Assembly (NCBI GenBank): GCA_964019425.1
Contig: OZ025828.1
Location: forward strand, 744,001-808,000
DNA: 64,000 nt
From: Flectonema sp. DT1601
Lineage: Eukaryota > Euglenozoa > Diplonemea > Diplonemida > Diplonemidae
Direction: 5' to 3'
Part shown: positions 31,561 through 42,866 of the stretch, piece after piece
Position numbering within the stretch: the stretch's first letter is position 1
Layout: each line of letters begins with the position of its first letter
Notes under the pieces: model-generated
Database searches by the model: none
Seen by the model: the letters and a program-made list of their open reading frames with translations, nothing else
Told to the model about the DNA's origin: nothing
Position numbers and translations under genes: made by a program

Positions 31561-32147
31561 GAATTCTTTCCTTGCTTCTTATTAGGGCATTAACGCATTG
31601 GGATTAATTCTTGTGAATTTTCTTTTTTTTCCGTTCTTCTTTTTTCTCACTTCTTTCAATTCTTCAGTTATTATAATCTGGAAAACAGAGGTACGATCTA
31701 ATATACGTCGTCAAGTTATTACCCCCTTCCCTTTTTTTTTTTTTAGCGAACTTATTTTTTCTTGTGAATGGACCAGCATAGTCAGCTTGCTCAACATGAC
31801 TAACCCGTAATGGTAAAGCGTAAGAGATTATGTGTCCTCCGAATAATTTAGAATGAACGTGTCAGTTCTGAAAACATATATCTTATTATTATTTTTTTTT
31901 TTTTTTGCTTGCATCGTATTGCTAATATGATTTTTTGTTTTCATTCTAACTTATTTCTCCCCTCTTTAAGGGGATCCTTTCGTTTCGTATTAAATCCCCC
32001 CTTTTGGTGTTGTAGTCAAGTGTCTCATAAATTACTAGTGTCCGTGTATTAGTTGATTTTTGAGATAATACATAATATTATATTAATATAAGCATAGGTA
32101 TGTTCAAAACAAGTTGTCTCCCCTTTTGGTGGCGCGCGCGAGACGAG

Positions 32148-32188
32148 GAAAAAAAATCTTACCCCAAAATTTTGGGTAAGATTTTTTT
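32148..32188. repeat. Near-perfect AT-rich palindrome
   Basis: AAAAAAATCTTACCC is followed by CAAAATTTTG and GGGTAAGATTTTTTT. Apart from one extra C the 40 nt form a continuous palindrome with no loop, able to form a cruciform or RNA hairpin. A CG-rich GGCGCGCGCGAG patch lies just before it. Confidence 0.75.
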
Positions 32189-34917
32189 GATTTTTTTTTT
32201 TTAAGAATGGAACAAGAAAAAAAAAAAAAAAAAAAAAAAAGGAAAAGCGAAGAAAATTTAATCAAGTAGGACACCGTATTGGTACAAGTATTAGTTTCTC
32301 TTGCTTTGTTGTTTCTGTGTAAAGAGCGGGTTGAAATCGAGCTGCTTCTGTTTTTACAGTACTTTTTATTAAGTTATTTTGAGTTGCATTTTGTAATGAA
32401 AAACGGATTGTATCGCAGGGCTCATGACTGCGAGTTAAATGGTCTTCAACGTTCAGTCTGACTGCGTGCATCCAATGTTGGTTGTCTTGTTGATGTGTCT
32501 TCGTCTTTTAACGTAATATTACTGCAGTTCATTTTGTTCATAAACTGTGCATCCATACGAGTTTTTTTTTTTTGATCAGCGTTTTGTTAAGCACATCTAA
32601 AGAATGCATTCTGTGGTATCATCAAATATGATTTATTTTCATCAATCTGTTGCAATCCTTTCCTTTTCTTTATATTATTATTTAATACAATTATTTGTCA
32701 TTACTAAGGGAAAGTAGACGACAGGTATTCTTTCTACTCCCTTACTCACCCAAGCGATCACGTTCTGTTACTTATCGCGCATAGTTTTTGTTTCCCATTT
32801 CCTCTCTTCACTTCATTTTATTTAATGCAGAAGCGGACTTGTTACTTTGTAAAGCTACAATAAAACATCTTATCGACCTTTTTTTTTTGGTTTTCTTTTT
32901 TTTTTTTATATCATCCTATTTCTATATTTTCTTTATTCTGTGTGAAAAAGAAACCAGCTAAATTGGACTGGCAATATTTCACCTCATACTATTTAAACAT
33001 GTTTTTCCCTTGCGATAATAATGTATTAAGTGTTTTTAGTTGCTTGGCCTTCAGACCTTTCCCTTCGCTTGTGGATCTCATCCTTCTTTCTTTTTTTTTT
33101 TTGAAAAGAGCTAAAAATAATGTTGGCAGCACACGTAGGCTCTTTTAACTTTCTCAATTAAAAAATACGGTTTTCTATTTTGCTTATGTTAAAGCCAATG
33201 GGAACATGCACTGCTCCAACAACGTCGAAAAGCTCTTGCTGGTGAAATCTTGCACCTGACTTATAGGTGTCTAGTCGACACAAGGAAAGTACAAGTGGAT
33301 ATCATGTTGAGATAAACTGATTTGAGTTTTTTCCGAAAATCATGTTTTCCCCTCCGCTGTTAATAAATGTCAACTTAGAACCGAATTCTGACTTGAGTAT
33401 CAAAGCTTCCAACAAAAAACCTGTTTTTGACTCTTGTCAGGCTGTGTAAAATAATGCTCAAATCAGGACGACTATTGGTTACTTTCTGTTCTTCAGATGC
33501 AGTTATCCAAAACTTTGTACCTCACTGTTACACCTTATAACAAATCTAGAAGTACGGAGCATGTTATTCATAGAATCCCCCTTACTAAGAAAAACCTATT
33601 CGGTCTCAATGACCTGCTTTCTATTTCCTAATTTAAATTCTATCAGAACAAGACATCTGTCTAAGTTTCTTGTCAGGAGTGGAGAAGACTGGGAGTCAGT
33701 ACTTCAATGTGAAGCAGCTCCTTTTACCGCCGTGAGTGAACAGTTGCAAGACATTCTACTCCTTATTACGCGCAGCGTAAAGTAAATAATAAAAATTGTG
33801 GAATGGTGTGCGGTTATTTTGTTGGGATAATCTTGTTGCTGTTGCTTGATTTGTATAAACAAACCAATAATCATGGTTAGTGTCAGCAACCTTAATGACC
33901 CCTCCTTTTTCTTACCCTACCCTCGGAAGTCCTTTAGTGAAAATGAAACAATCATTTTCTACGTATCAGCAAAAAACAGCTGCCGAACGATGATATGCCA
34001 GCGTTCCTTACTCAGGTCGCTTGTCGTGTCCACGTTCTTCAATTTGTGGTTCTGCAGTGAATGTATTGTATTTTTTTTACAATTTCCTTTATTTCTTTCC
34101 TTACATCTCGAGAACAATTGTTGCGGGATTTTGATTTTTCTTTTTTTTCTCCCTTCATTTTTTTTTTTGTGTCAACTTTCCCTTCTGTAGCGTGATTTGT
34201 GAACGGATTTCTATCGTCACTCTGCAAGTTCATGTGCTTGTTGTTACTGCGAAGGAAGCTTTAAAACACTACTCGAAAGCCTAAGTCGGGCGAATGATAT
34301 AGACATAGTGATTACAGTGTGTGGAGGGGCTAAGATGATGGCATGTTTTAACTTGCCATCTTCTTGGTTTTAACCATTAGTATCCTGCATGTGCTTTGAG
34401 AAAGAAAAAAAAAAAAAAAGAACGATGCGAATAGTAAGAATACTTTAATCAGTAATGTGATGCACTGTTTTTGGTGCGATTTACACGTTTTCTTTTTAAG
34501 GTGTTTTTTTTTCTTTCTTCTTTTTTTTTTTTTTCTTCTTAGGTTATTCACAATGAGATGTCCAGTTATCAGAAACTTTCTTTTTCAAAAAAAGAGATTC
34601 GCATACACGTAGCATGTTTGCTCTTTACCTCAGAAAGAAAAACCTCAGACTCACAAAGGTTGATACTTACAATCAAAAAAAAAAAAAAACAAGATTTCTG
34701 CAACAATTTCCCTGCAACTCGGCACTTTTACTGCCTTCCCAAAGCAATAGTTTTTTTTTTTTTTTTTAATCCCATATTTTTCTCTCTCTTTTCCCGACGA
34801 TTCTTTTTTAAGTTATATGTGTTTTATTGTTTTCCTAGCTTCAGTAAGTGTACGGAATAGGCGTTTGAGTTCTCAGTAATTCAATTCGTGATGTACGCAG
34901 AAAACCCCCGATAATCT

Positions 34918-34953
<36 letters not shown>

Positions 34954-35214
34954 TCCCCTCAGATTACGTAACAGTTTTGTTACAACTTTTCTTGTATTTG
35001 AATTACGTTCGGTCTTCAGCAGAACTGTAAAAAGGACAAACGATTTTCTTATGAATTGATTATTGCGACATAATTTGTTAAAATTCCGGGATGGGAGTAG
35101 AAGCAGCGTTGGAAATCACGCAGTCTTTTTTCTTGTTATGAAAAACTTAGAAACTTACTTCGTTGTCCTTTTGGATTGGATCCCTTGAATGTTATTATTG
35201 TTATTTCTGTACAA

Positions 35215-35260
35215 ACAAGCAAACAAACAAACTAACTAACTAACAAACAAACAAACAAGG
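35215..35260. repeat. CAAA/CTAA microsatellite
   Basis: Tandem tetranucleotides (ACAAACAAACAAACTAACTAACTAAC...) form an imperfect simple repeat. Confidence 0.85.
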
Positions 35261-35489
35261 AAGTCGTACTAGTTCGGAACTTTTAAAATAAAATAATATT
35301 AAGAAATTCATAATAATATTAAACTAAATAACAGTAACAGTACGTACTTATAGTATAGACTGGTTGTGCTTTCACTCCTTTCTTTTTCTTTTTAATTTCT
35401 GTACAACAATGTTTCTTATCATTTAAATATATTCCGACGTTCAAAAGTTTCTTCAAAAAAAAAAAAAAAAAAGTTCGAATGCACCTGAA

Positions 35490-35590
35490 CAGCACCTTCG
35501 CAGTCAGCAAGAGTCGCTCAGTTGGGAATGCTGAGCTAATTAGCAGGTATCCCTCTGCTAAGGCTAAATATCTCCCGGAGACCGATAGCA
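35490..35590. ncRNA. Candidate structured RNA: run of hairpins
   Basis: In an otherwise AT-rich desert, three inverted repeats follow one another: GCTCAG...CTGAGC (about 35516-35536), TTAGCAG...CTGCTAA (about 35540-35563) and ATCTCC...GGAGAC. On the minus strand the segment ends at GCATTCGAAC followed by a long T run and contains TTAGCTCAG, both tRNA-like pieces, but no acceptor or anticodon arm can be drawn. It is unassigned. Confidence 0.2.
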
Positions 35591-36712
35591 AACTTACTAT
35601 TATTTCATTCGTTGTGTTTGTCTTGTTGTGATATTCTTTGTTTTCAACATGGAGCTTTTTCTTTTCTGCGAAACTGCAACCGTACAATTTCCTTTTCTTA
35701 ACTGTGGAACTTTATTGGAAAAGTTCCACTTCACTGCTTTTTTTTTTGAAGGAGGTGTTTAACTTTCCGATTGAAGCAGTAATTTTTCAAAGAATAAAAA
35801 AAAACAAAATACTATTTGCTTTTTTTGCTCTTGAGTCTCTTTTCACAAAGTGTTCTCTTTAATTCATTTCTTAAGAATGTAGGCCGAGTTAGTTCTGAAG
35901 GTCAGATAGTACTTTATTACCTTATAATTCTGAGATCTGATTCAGTGAATGTACTACTTCAAACGAGAAAAAAAAAACTTAATTATACGCGGAGATAGTT
36001 GATTTTCCCCTTCCCCACTTTTTCTTCTCAGATAAATATCTTTTCGTATCGTATCAAATTTCCCCACTTTTCATTGTCCATAAAATTGAGCAATTGTGTG
36101 ATCTGTTTCAGTGCAAAAGTACCGAGTTCTCACACCACATCCACACATTAATGGTAGCGAGCACAACTGCAGTTTCAGTTGTTGCAGCTTTTGAATAAAA
36201 TCAATTCTAAGAACTGATGAAACTCTTTAATTTCTGTTCTACTGCAGAGAGCGATTGTATGAGTGAAGTCTCTTATCTCTTTTGATGTGCTTGGTTTTAT
36301 AAACGACGAGGATCATTTCCGCATGGCATTATGACTATTTGTCTCTGTGGTTTCCTGTTGTTCGAATTATCCGACTGTTGTAGAACAATACTTCAGTAGC
36401 CTACAAAGTAGAATACAGGCAGGAAATACAAAGCAAGCAGCAATATTTTTTTTCTTTTGCCGCTGTCTTCAAAAGCGGAGGGGGTTTAATAAGTCTGCCA
36501 AAGTTGGTTACACATCATTGCAATCTTTAGAAAGTGGGCCATGTTAGTTAAAAAGACGATGGAAGTAATGCATGTCATGAGATTATAGAAGAGGTCTATG
36601 GAAGTCTATGTTTGGGTGATTTAAATACTTCTCCTGTGTCGTTTTTTTTTTATTTTTATAACTCTATTTACTATACGATGAGGTAATTCAACTCAAAAAT
36701 ATCCTTTCCCCT

Positions 36713-36747
<35 letters not shown>

Positions 36748-38643
36748 TTAAAAAAAAACACTATAATAAGTCTATTACTTTTATGGATAGCTTGTCCACA
36801 ACTTCCGCTGTAAATTTATTTATTTATTTTTTTTGTTTTTTTCTCTCTCTGCCGTTAAATAATTTATATATGTTTGAGCTAAATATATTAACCCTTATGG
36901 AAAGTTAAATTCACACCTGTGTGCGCGGGTACGTCTTACTTGATAAAAAAAGAGTTATCTGACAACAACACAGTTGGGTATTCCAATAAGAAAATATTAA
37001 AAAAAAAAAACAATGGATGGCTGAAATCCGAGAGCATTGTTTGGAGGGAAAACAAGACATTGTCATTCTCGTTATTCCTCACACTGATATTCTCCTTTCC
37101 AATAAGTTTTCATCTATTATAATTATCAATTTCCCTCGTTTTCTTTTTATTGTTTTAACGAGATTGGACCTAATGCTTAAGGAACAATACAGCTGGCGTC
37201 AATTCAGAAGACTTATTGCCCTTTTTTTTTCCCCTTTTTTTTTTTTTTTTTTTTTGAGCGAAAATTTTATCGTGGTTTGTACTGAATTAAGTTTTTGTTG
37301 ACTTTAAATCTAATAATGCTGGAACATTGGTTTTTTTTCTTCTTTTTTCCTCCGTCAATGTTAAAGTTGTATTTTCTTTTTTTTGTTTCCTTGTAGTACA
37401 GTGATAAATGAGCATGAGCCTAGTTTTTTTTTTTTTTTTTTTTTAAACTACAGACCTAATGGGAACAGTTTTTAGGCCTCCCTTAAAAACTGATTCCTGT
37501 AAGGGGTGTGATTAGTCTTGTTCTTGCGAGTGGTGGCTTGGAATCTTTTTTTTTTTTTTTTTTAATTCTTCTTTTTTTTTGCGCCTGTCTTTTCTTATTG
37601 TGATCGTTGTTATTTTTTTCCTTTCATCGTTTAAAAAACGGCTTATTTTAAAAAAAAAAAAAAAAAAAATTAATTATGTCTTAGCAGAAAACTCTTTTTC
37701 TTCACCGTTCATTTTGTATGTATTCATTGTCAGGCTCAGTATGTTGGCAACTTCAAAAGCAATATTAGTGTTTAAGTTGATCAGGTTAAAAAAATGAAAT
37801 TCATAAGAATCTCCTTTGTGAAAGTTTCCCATTAGTTATATGGTAATTTGAATCTTCTAATCACAAAATACAAATTTACTGCTCTTTGCTTCCTATCCCT
37901 GGAAATACTTTTCTTAGAAAATAAAGAGCTAGTTTTGATGGGTTGTATCATTGGCTTCGACCCCTTCCCTTAGAAGCTGTTCTTGTATTTTTCTCCCATT
38001 CGTACTTTCCAGAGATTATCAAATGCAGTGCTGAGACATGAGGCTATCCTTCCAATTAAAAAAAAATAGTTGTTATCAATTATTGTTCTGATCTTCAAAA
38101 AGAGGTTCTTAACGAAAAATAATTATCTCCCCGACATACTTTCCGCAGAAAATTTAACAGCGAAAATGTTCAATTTTTTTATTTTGAAAGTTTCACTTTC
38201 AAAAAAAAAAGGAAATCCCCTTCAGACTTTCACTTCAGTTCATAAAATAAAATCCTGTAATGCAGTTCATCTATCTCATCTTTTTTGTCTGCTTCCCCGA
38301 AGAGGTTTTCAGCGTTTGTACCGGTCAAACAGTTGATAATCTGATTTCCCTTTCTACTCATATCTCCTTATTTAGTAAACAGATGGATGTTGGTGCGTCT
38401 TTTACCTACCCGCTTGCTCCTGTCACGAGCTGTTTGTGACATCACTCGTTTGACTTTTCTTTTACCGTTCAGCTGTCTTATTATTTGACGTAATATGATT
38501 GTCGGGTATGGCGTTCTACTGTATAGATTCTCATCAAAACTAATTCATAGCAACAGTTATATCCAATATGATTAGCTTGGGAAACTATAGCGAGTAGCTG
38601 TTAACTTCTTCTATATTTCCAGGGCACTTTTACACCAGTTGAC

Positions 38644-38953
38644 ATGCCGTTTCGTAAAATCTCTTATAATAAATACATTGGAGCATATTGCCAAGAGAGT
38701 GAGCGGGCACACGACTCTGTAGACTTTTCAGCGGGAAAGTGTAATGGTATGTTTACTTACAGAATTGTGAGCAAGAAGGTCTCATTCCCACCACATTCAT
38801 AGGAGTCGTCTATTGTTCAATAAAACAGGTGTCGGTTACACTAACAAGTTGGGGAGGTTGAGAGGAGGTTCAGATATTTATGTCCCGAAAGGCGATTTAA
38901 TATTTACGAAGCCTGGAGTTCCGATGCCTGCTGCTACTATGCCGGTACTTTAG
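38644..38953 (+). CDS. Probable small two-exon gene, 75 aa, unknown
   Basis: Exon 1 (38644-38746) and exon 2 (38829-38953) join in phase 1 across an 82-nt GT-AG intron (GTATGTTT...AAAACAG). Both exons are open and non-repetitive, and exon 2 has the higher G content of coding DNA here. The product begins MPFRKISYNKY and has a central GYTNKLGRLRGGSDIYVPKGD segment. A CCAG acceptor-like site lies about 20 nt before the ATG. A third exon is possible, because GTACTTTAG at the stop is also donor-like and GTATTGCAG follows at about 38994. Its position next to ciliary-type genes hints at an axonemal peptide; nothing more is known. Confidence 0.45.
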
Positions 38954-39196
38954 TCTGACTAATTACGGTTTTGTAAAATGACTGTATTGCAGGTACCTGA
39001 CCGACACACAGCTTCTATTTGCCTTTGGTACTTAAATTACACAGCTATTGTTCGTCACTTAACAAACACGGAGGGTATTCTCGTTATTTTCTGTTCTGTT
39101 GTTGCAATTTGTCGCACTCACTCCTATGACGTTACTCTTCATTATTCAAACAGATTGTAAATACCAATTACAATACCAATGTGATTAGTCTGAAGA

Positions 39197-40111
39197 ATGC
39201 AAAAACGAATCAAAGCAGAGAAGAAACGAAATGAAGAAGCTCGCAGGAAGGCAGAAGATCAAAGTGCTACAAAGATCCAACAGATAATGCGTGGGAAGAT
39301 GGCTAGAAGGGAGTTTGCAGGTAAACTGATGAAGAGAGAGAGGCTAATTCGTGAGAAATTATTTAATAAATCTGCTTATTGTATTCAATCCGCATGGTGG
39401 CTGAGTAGACATCGAACGCGAGTGAGACACATTCGACTGCGAATGCTCCGTCGGTGGATGGCAATAGCAACATTTCTGTCTCACACTCGACTCTTTTTGA
39501 TACACAAGCGACACCAACACCGCGAGAGGTCAGCTCTCACAATTCAACTGGCAATTCGATGCTATTGGGCTCGAAAAGCTGCTGCTGGATTTCGCACTGA
39601 TCGAGAAGAGAGGACAATTCTTGTTACTGAAGAGCGTACACTCCGAATGCAAACATCTACAGGAGAACGATCAGAATTCGTAGTTTTTAAGGAACTCTTT
39701 AGTTCCCTTCCTATTTATAAAACAATAAGACAACTAGTTCATGATCGTCGTATATCAGCAACAACAAAAATAGAAGAAACCTACGCTGAGAAATTAGCCG
39801 TGGTCTACCTACCAACACCACCACCAAAGCCAGTTTCGCCATCGCCTACACGATCAAGGAGGTGTTACGGTAGTTGTGGATTGAAGTACTGGTTTGTTTT
39901 AGTTCAAAACTTGTCTCCGGTATTCGCCCATCTGGAATCAGAAATAGAGGAATTACTATTTAAAGAGATTACATATCGAATAAAAATAACATCGGAACTC
40001 GCCAACCTACATCCTTACTTCAAATCTAAGATACAATTCAAACCAATTCCGACAATCACATCTCCAGTTGTTGGAGGAATACTCTCTCCGTATGCTGTTT
40101 GTAGCGGTTAA
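39197..40111 (+). CDS. IQ-motif protein, 304 aa
   Basis: At least three IQ-type motifs are visible in the N-terminal half: ATKIQQIMRGKMARREF (about 24), AYCIQSAWWLSRHRTRVR (about 59) and ALTIQLAIRCYWARKAA (about 115). IQ motifs bind calmodulin or related light chains without needing calcium. A charged KR/E-rich start, a proline stretch (LPTPPPKPVSPSPTRSRR, about 212) and a C-terminal domain without a recognised fold follow. In-frame stops lie just upstream of the ATG, so this start is the first possible unless an exon joins close to it. The preceding small gene could conceivably be its 5' part, but no in-frame join was found. Confidence 0.7.
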   Translation: MQKRIKAEKKRNEEARRKAEDQSATKIQQIMRGKMARREFAGKLMKRERLIREKLFNKSAYCIQSAWWLSRHRTRVRHIRLRMLRRWMAIATFLSHTRLFLIHKRHQHRERSALTIQLAIRCYWARKAAAGFRTDREERTILVTEERTLRMQTSTGERSEFVVFKELFSSLPIYKTIRQLVHDRRISATTKIEETYAEKLAVVYLPTPPPKPVSPSPTRSRRCYGSCGLKYWFVLVQNLSPVFAHLESEIEELLFKEITYRIKITSELANLHPYFKSKIQFKPIPTITSPVVGGILSPYAVCSG

Positions 40112-40286
40112 GACAATTCTGTTTGTTGCCAGCCATTACTTACATTGCCTGTCTGAATTAAAATAACGATTCAGTCGGTGAAGAAAGCCCGTACTTCTGT
40201 GCGTGTCCTCGGCATTGTTGTGTTTTTTGTATTTTTAGTTACAGTTGTGTATTATTATTTTTGATAAAAAAGAATCACAACAGAAG

Positions 40287-42374
40287 ATGAGGGTGCAGGC
40301 AGTAAAGGAGCGAAGTGCCATCGAAGAGAGGCTCACACCAGCAGTCAGTATGAGTCGAACGGGGAAGATGGCACACTTTGCGATGCACACAGACGCCCTG
40401 GTTCGGAATGGAGTGGCCGCGTTACAAAAGAAAATAAAAAAAGGAAACAAGAAAAGAGTAACACTCGCTGAAATTATTGATCCATCGCAAATGGACAGCT
40501 TTGGAACAGCACTCCCCGGACAGGACGGTGGACGTGGTAGGGAGTTGTGTTCTTCTCCTCGAGGACACCCAGAGCTACAAAATAAATTAGAAGAGCTTCG
40601 AGTTAATGAACGAACAGTAATGTTTAAGGAAAAGATGGATCTCAAGACAACCCCACAGCCAATCCAACCTACTCAAGCTCAAAGCCCAAGTCTTCGTACC
40701 CTTCCAGTTGAACAGCCTCCTGCCCAAAGTGGTGCAAAGCCGACTGTGAAGCAGAGTGCTTGCTTTCAAACAGTCGATCGCTTTATGGAATCAAAGTATA
40801 AAATGAAAACCCCTCCTGTTGGTCACTATCGACCAAAGTTTACAGCGGTTGATGTGAACGCGCGGAGTACGAAAATTACAAACAGAACAACTTCTTCAAT
40901 AGTAAGAAAGACTGACTTCATAGAAACAGTTCCGAAAGCTTCAAAGGAACAGGTGCATTCAGCGCCTGTTATTGAGGAAGATCCAGCGGCGGTACTGAGG
41001 CAGGCGAAGTCATGGGTTCAAGACAGCGCTAATTTATCAGAATCAAAGCAGTTCCAACCAGCCCCTCCTTCAGGACCCAGTCAACCAGCAAGAACTGCAG
41101 AATACAACAATTGGGTAGACAGACGAAGACTTGGTATAAAACAACTTGGCACATCTTGTTTTGTAAGCAACATCAAAACTGCTGCTGATCGTCCAACCCA
41201 ACCCCCGATATCACCCGACAAGTATTATTATCCTTATAATGAAGTTGCTCTTGTTCATAAGAAAGAAGTTAAAGCTGTGTCTCTAAACTGGAGCAAACAC
41301 ACTTCAAGAAAAGATAGAATAATGTTTAAAGGTTACAGTGACAGATCATACGCACCTGATGTTGTTTATAATAGCGATAAGATGGGTACTAATAGACGAG
41401 CTGTTTATAACTTTGATGATCAAACGTCGAGAGGTAAAGCAGCAGTTGATGCACAACATATGGTCAGCAGACGTCATAAAGCAATTAGTGCAGCGAGTCC
41501 AGGTAATGTGCTGCATAGATTCCCAGCAAGTCATGTGATATATGACACCAGTGTTCATGAGAAATTGAAATTTAAGAACGGATCCAGTCATTTAGAGTTC
41601 TCTAGAGCTGTATCCAGAGAGCAGTGTCCAACTCAAGTACAGCGTCCTAGGCAACCTTTAGATCCAGCGATTCCTTATGATACGACTTCAGCTGATAGAA
41701 TCCCACCAGATGGTAATATTGTATTTAAAAATCAAACAAACAGAGCTCAATATTTAGATAAACTTCCTTTTGATTTGGAGTACGATGTCAAACCAACTTT
41801 CAAGAGATCACCAGCAGCTGATGTCGATCGTACTACTGGACACGAAGCTCTATTTATGCCTTCTATTACTATGGAGTGTAGTTATCATCCAAACTATGAT
41901 GCTGTAAAGCCTAGAACTCAAACAGAAATACGACTTGATCGAATGCTAAGCCGTGATGAGGTTAGAGGAGGAGTACCAAAACCAACGACGTTAGATGCAT
42001 TCTACAACACAGATCCAAAAGTTAACATGAAAGTTGGTGGTATCGATGTTCAGGTTCCAATAGTTGGAAAACGAATTCAAGGAAACCCAATGATTCACAG
42101 CCACATCAGTCGTGATAAGTTAGCAGCTGCAACAGCTACCCGTAAGTCAAGTCCTGATAGGTTTTATGACTACGATATTAATAAAACAAAACCTTGTTCT
42201 TCTAAAGGTGTCGACTTTAAACGAATCGTTGCCCGTGAGCAGCAATCATGTGGAAGATTGCTTCCGATGTCACCCCGTCAGATTGCTGATAATCCGAGGT
42301 CACCAGGTTTTATTTATGATCCTAGACCTGTTGTAAGACATACACCAGCTCTGTCATTCTCAAAACAATCATAG
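40287..42374 (+). CDS. Repeat protein resembling axonemal STPG/SHIPPO-type proteins, 695 aa
   Basis: ATG 40287 is the first ATG in the frame; a CACAACAG acceptor-like site lies 3 nt before it. From about residue 310 on, roughly nine units repeat a Y-(D/N) element (YPYNEV, VVYNSDKM, VIYDTSVHE, IPYDTTSAD, LEYDVKP, PNYDAVKP, AFYNTDP, RFYDYDIN, FIYDPRP), each followed 15-30 residues later by F-x-(K/R)-xx-SR-(D/E) (LEFSRAVSRE, RLDRMLSRDE, VDFKRIVARE). Such short periodic P/Y/R-rich repeats are typical of proteins that lie along axonemal microtubules. The N-terminal half is disordered and P/Q-rich. Family membership is inferred from this pattern and not certain. There is no intron. Confidence 0.6.
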   Translation: MRVQAVKERSAIEERLTPAVSMSRTGKMAHFAMHTDALVRNGVAALQKKIKKGNKKRVTLAEIIDPSQMDSFGTALPGQDGGRGRELCSSPRGHPELQNKLEELRVNERTVMFKEKMDLKTTPQPIQPTQAQSPSLRTLPVEQPPAQSGAKPTVKQSACFQTVDRFMESKYKMKTPPVGHYRPKFTAVDVNARSTKITNRTTSSIVRKTDFIETVPKASKEQVHSAPVIEEDPAAVLRQAKSWVQDSANLSESKQFQPAPPSGPSQPARTAEYNNWVDRRRLGIKQLGTSCFVSNIKTAADRPTQPPISPDKYYYPYNEVALVHKKEVKAVSLNWSKHTSRKDRIMFKGYSDRSYAPDVVYNSDKMGTNRRAVYNFDDQTSRGKAAVDAQHMVSRRHKAISAASPGNVLHRFPASHVIYDTSVHEKLKFKNGSSHLEFSRAVSREQCPTQVQRPRQPLDPAIPYDTTSADRIPPDGNIVFKNQTNRAQYLDKLPFDLEYDVKPTFKRSPAADVDRTTGHEALFMPSITMECSYHPNYDAVKPRTQTEIRLDRMLSRDEVRGGVPKPTTLDAFYNTDPKVNMKVGGIDVQVPIVGKRIQGNPMIHSHISRDKLAAATATRKSSPDRFYDYDINKTKPCSSKGVDFKRIVAREQQSCGRLLPMSPRQIADNPRSPGFIYDPRPVVRHTPALSFSKQS

Positions 42375-42866
42375 AGAGTTATTTGATGAGGACACAAATT
42401 TAATAAGTCATCACTAATCTTTGTAGCTGAGATGACTCAACACGTTGTTTGCCTTTTCGAAATCCTACACTACTTATTTAACTGCCATTTATCTTTTCTT
42501 CAATCAGCGTGTGATAGTTTACACTTCACACGGATCATTTTTTTATTTCTTTCTGCGCCTCAGTTTGTTTACACTTTCTGCATCCGCTACAGTCAGTCGC
42601 TCTGGCTGTTGTATTGTTTTCCTTCTCCATTGAAGTGAGAATCGTGTTTCTGTTTCCAGTTATACTTTCTTCGCTGACCGATCTTCACGGAATATTTTTT
42701 AATAAAATAGAAACGTGATTTACGTCATTATTTTTCCTCCTGCAGTTGTCGTTATTTGTGGTTGCTCGTCTCTTTAAGTTCTCGGGAAAAATAAAATAAC
42801 ACAAAAAGAAATAATCAAAAAATAACTATTATCAAAAGTTCTATTTTACATTCACAGAAAAGAAAC
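42375..42866. other. Intergenic, T-rich
   Basis: No gene is seen. AATAAAATA near 42699 could be a polyadenylation signal. TTTTACATTCACAG ends 10 nt before the next ATG. Confidence 0.5.

Larger units (their letters stand above)
26445..38643. other. 12.2 kb without a convincing gene
   Basis: ORFs on both strands are short and mostly pass through T or A runs. Homopolymers of 12-30 nt recur every few hundred bases (for example 26981-27002, 28571-28590, 31227-31257, 34919-34952, 36718-36744). Simple repeats include TTTTA near 28299-28322, TTTA near 29679-29700 and CAAA/CTAA at 35215-35260. Listed separately are SINE-like copy C, repeat family 2 copy 2, a palindrome and two structured segments. 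Nothing else is recognisable. Very intron-rich or noncoding genes cannot be excluded. Confidence 0.5.

Noticed and set aside
35440-35560. tRNA gene on the minus strand suggested by TTAGCTCAG and ATTCGAAC plus a T run.
   Set aside because: No acceptor stem, anticodon stem or T stem can be paired.
20880-38643. CRISPR arrays, rRNA, U6, 5S or SRP RNA genes in the long noncoding intervals.
   Set aside because: No regular direct repeats and no characteristic conserved words of these RNAs were seen on either strand.
38978-39160. 60-codon ORF between the small two-exon gene and the IQ gene.
   Set aside because: It overlaps splice-like signals and ends before the IQ gene with no in-frame join; it may be intronic or UTR.
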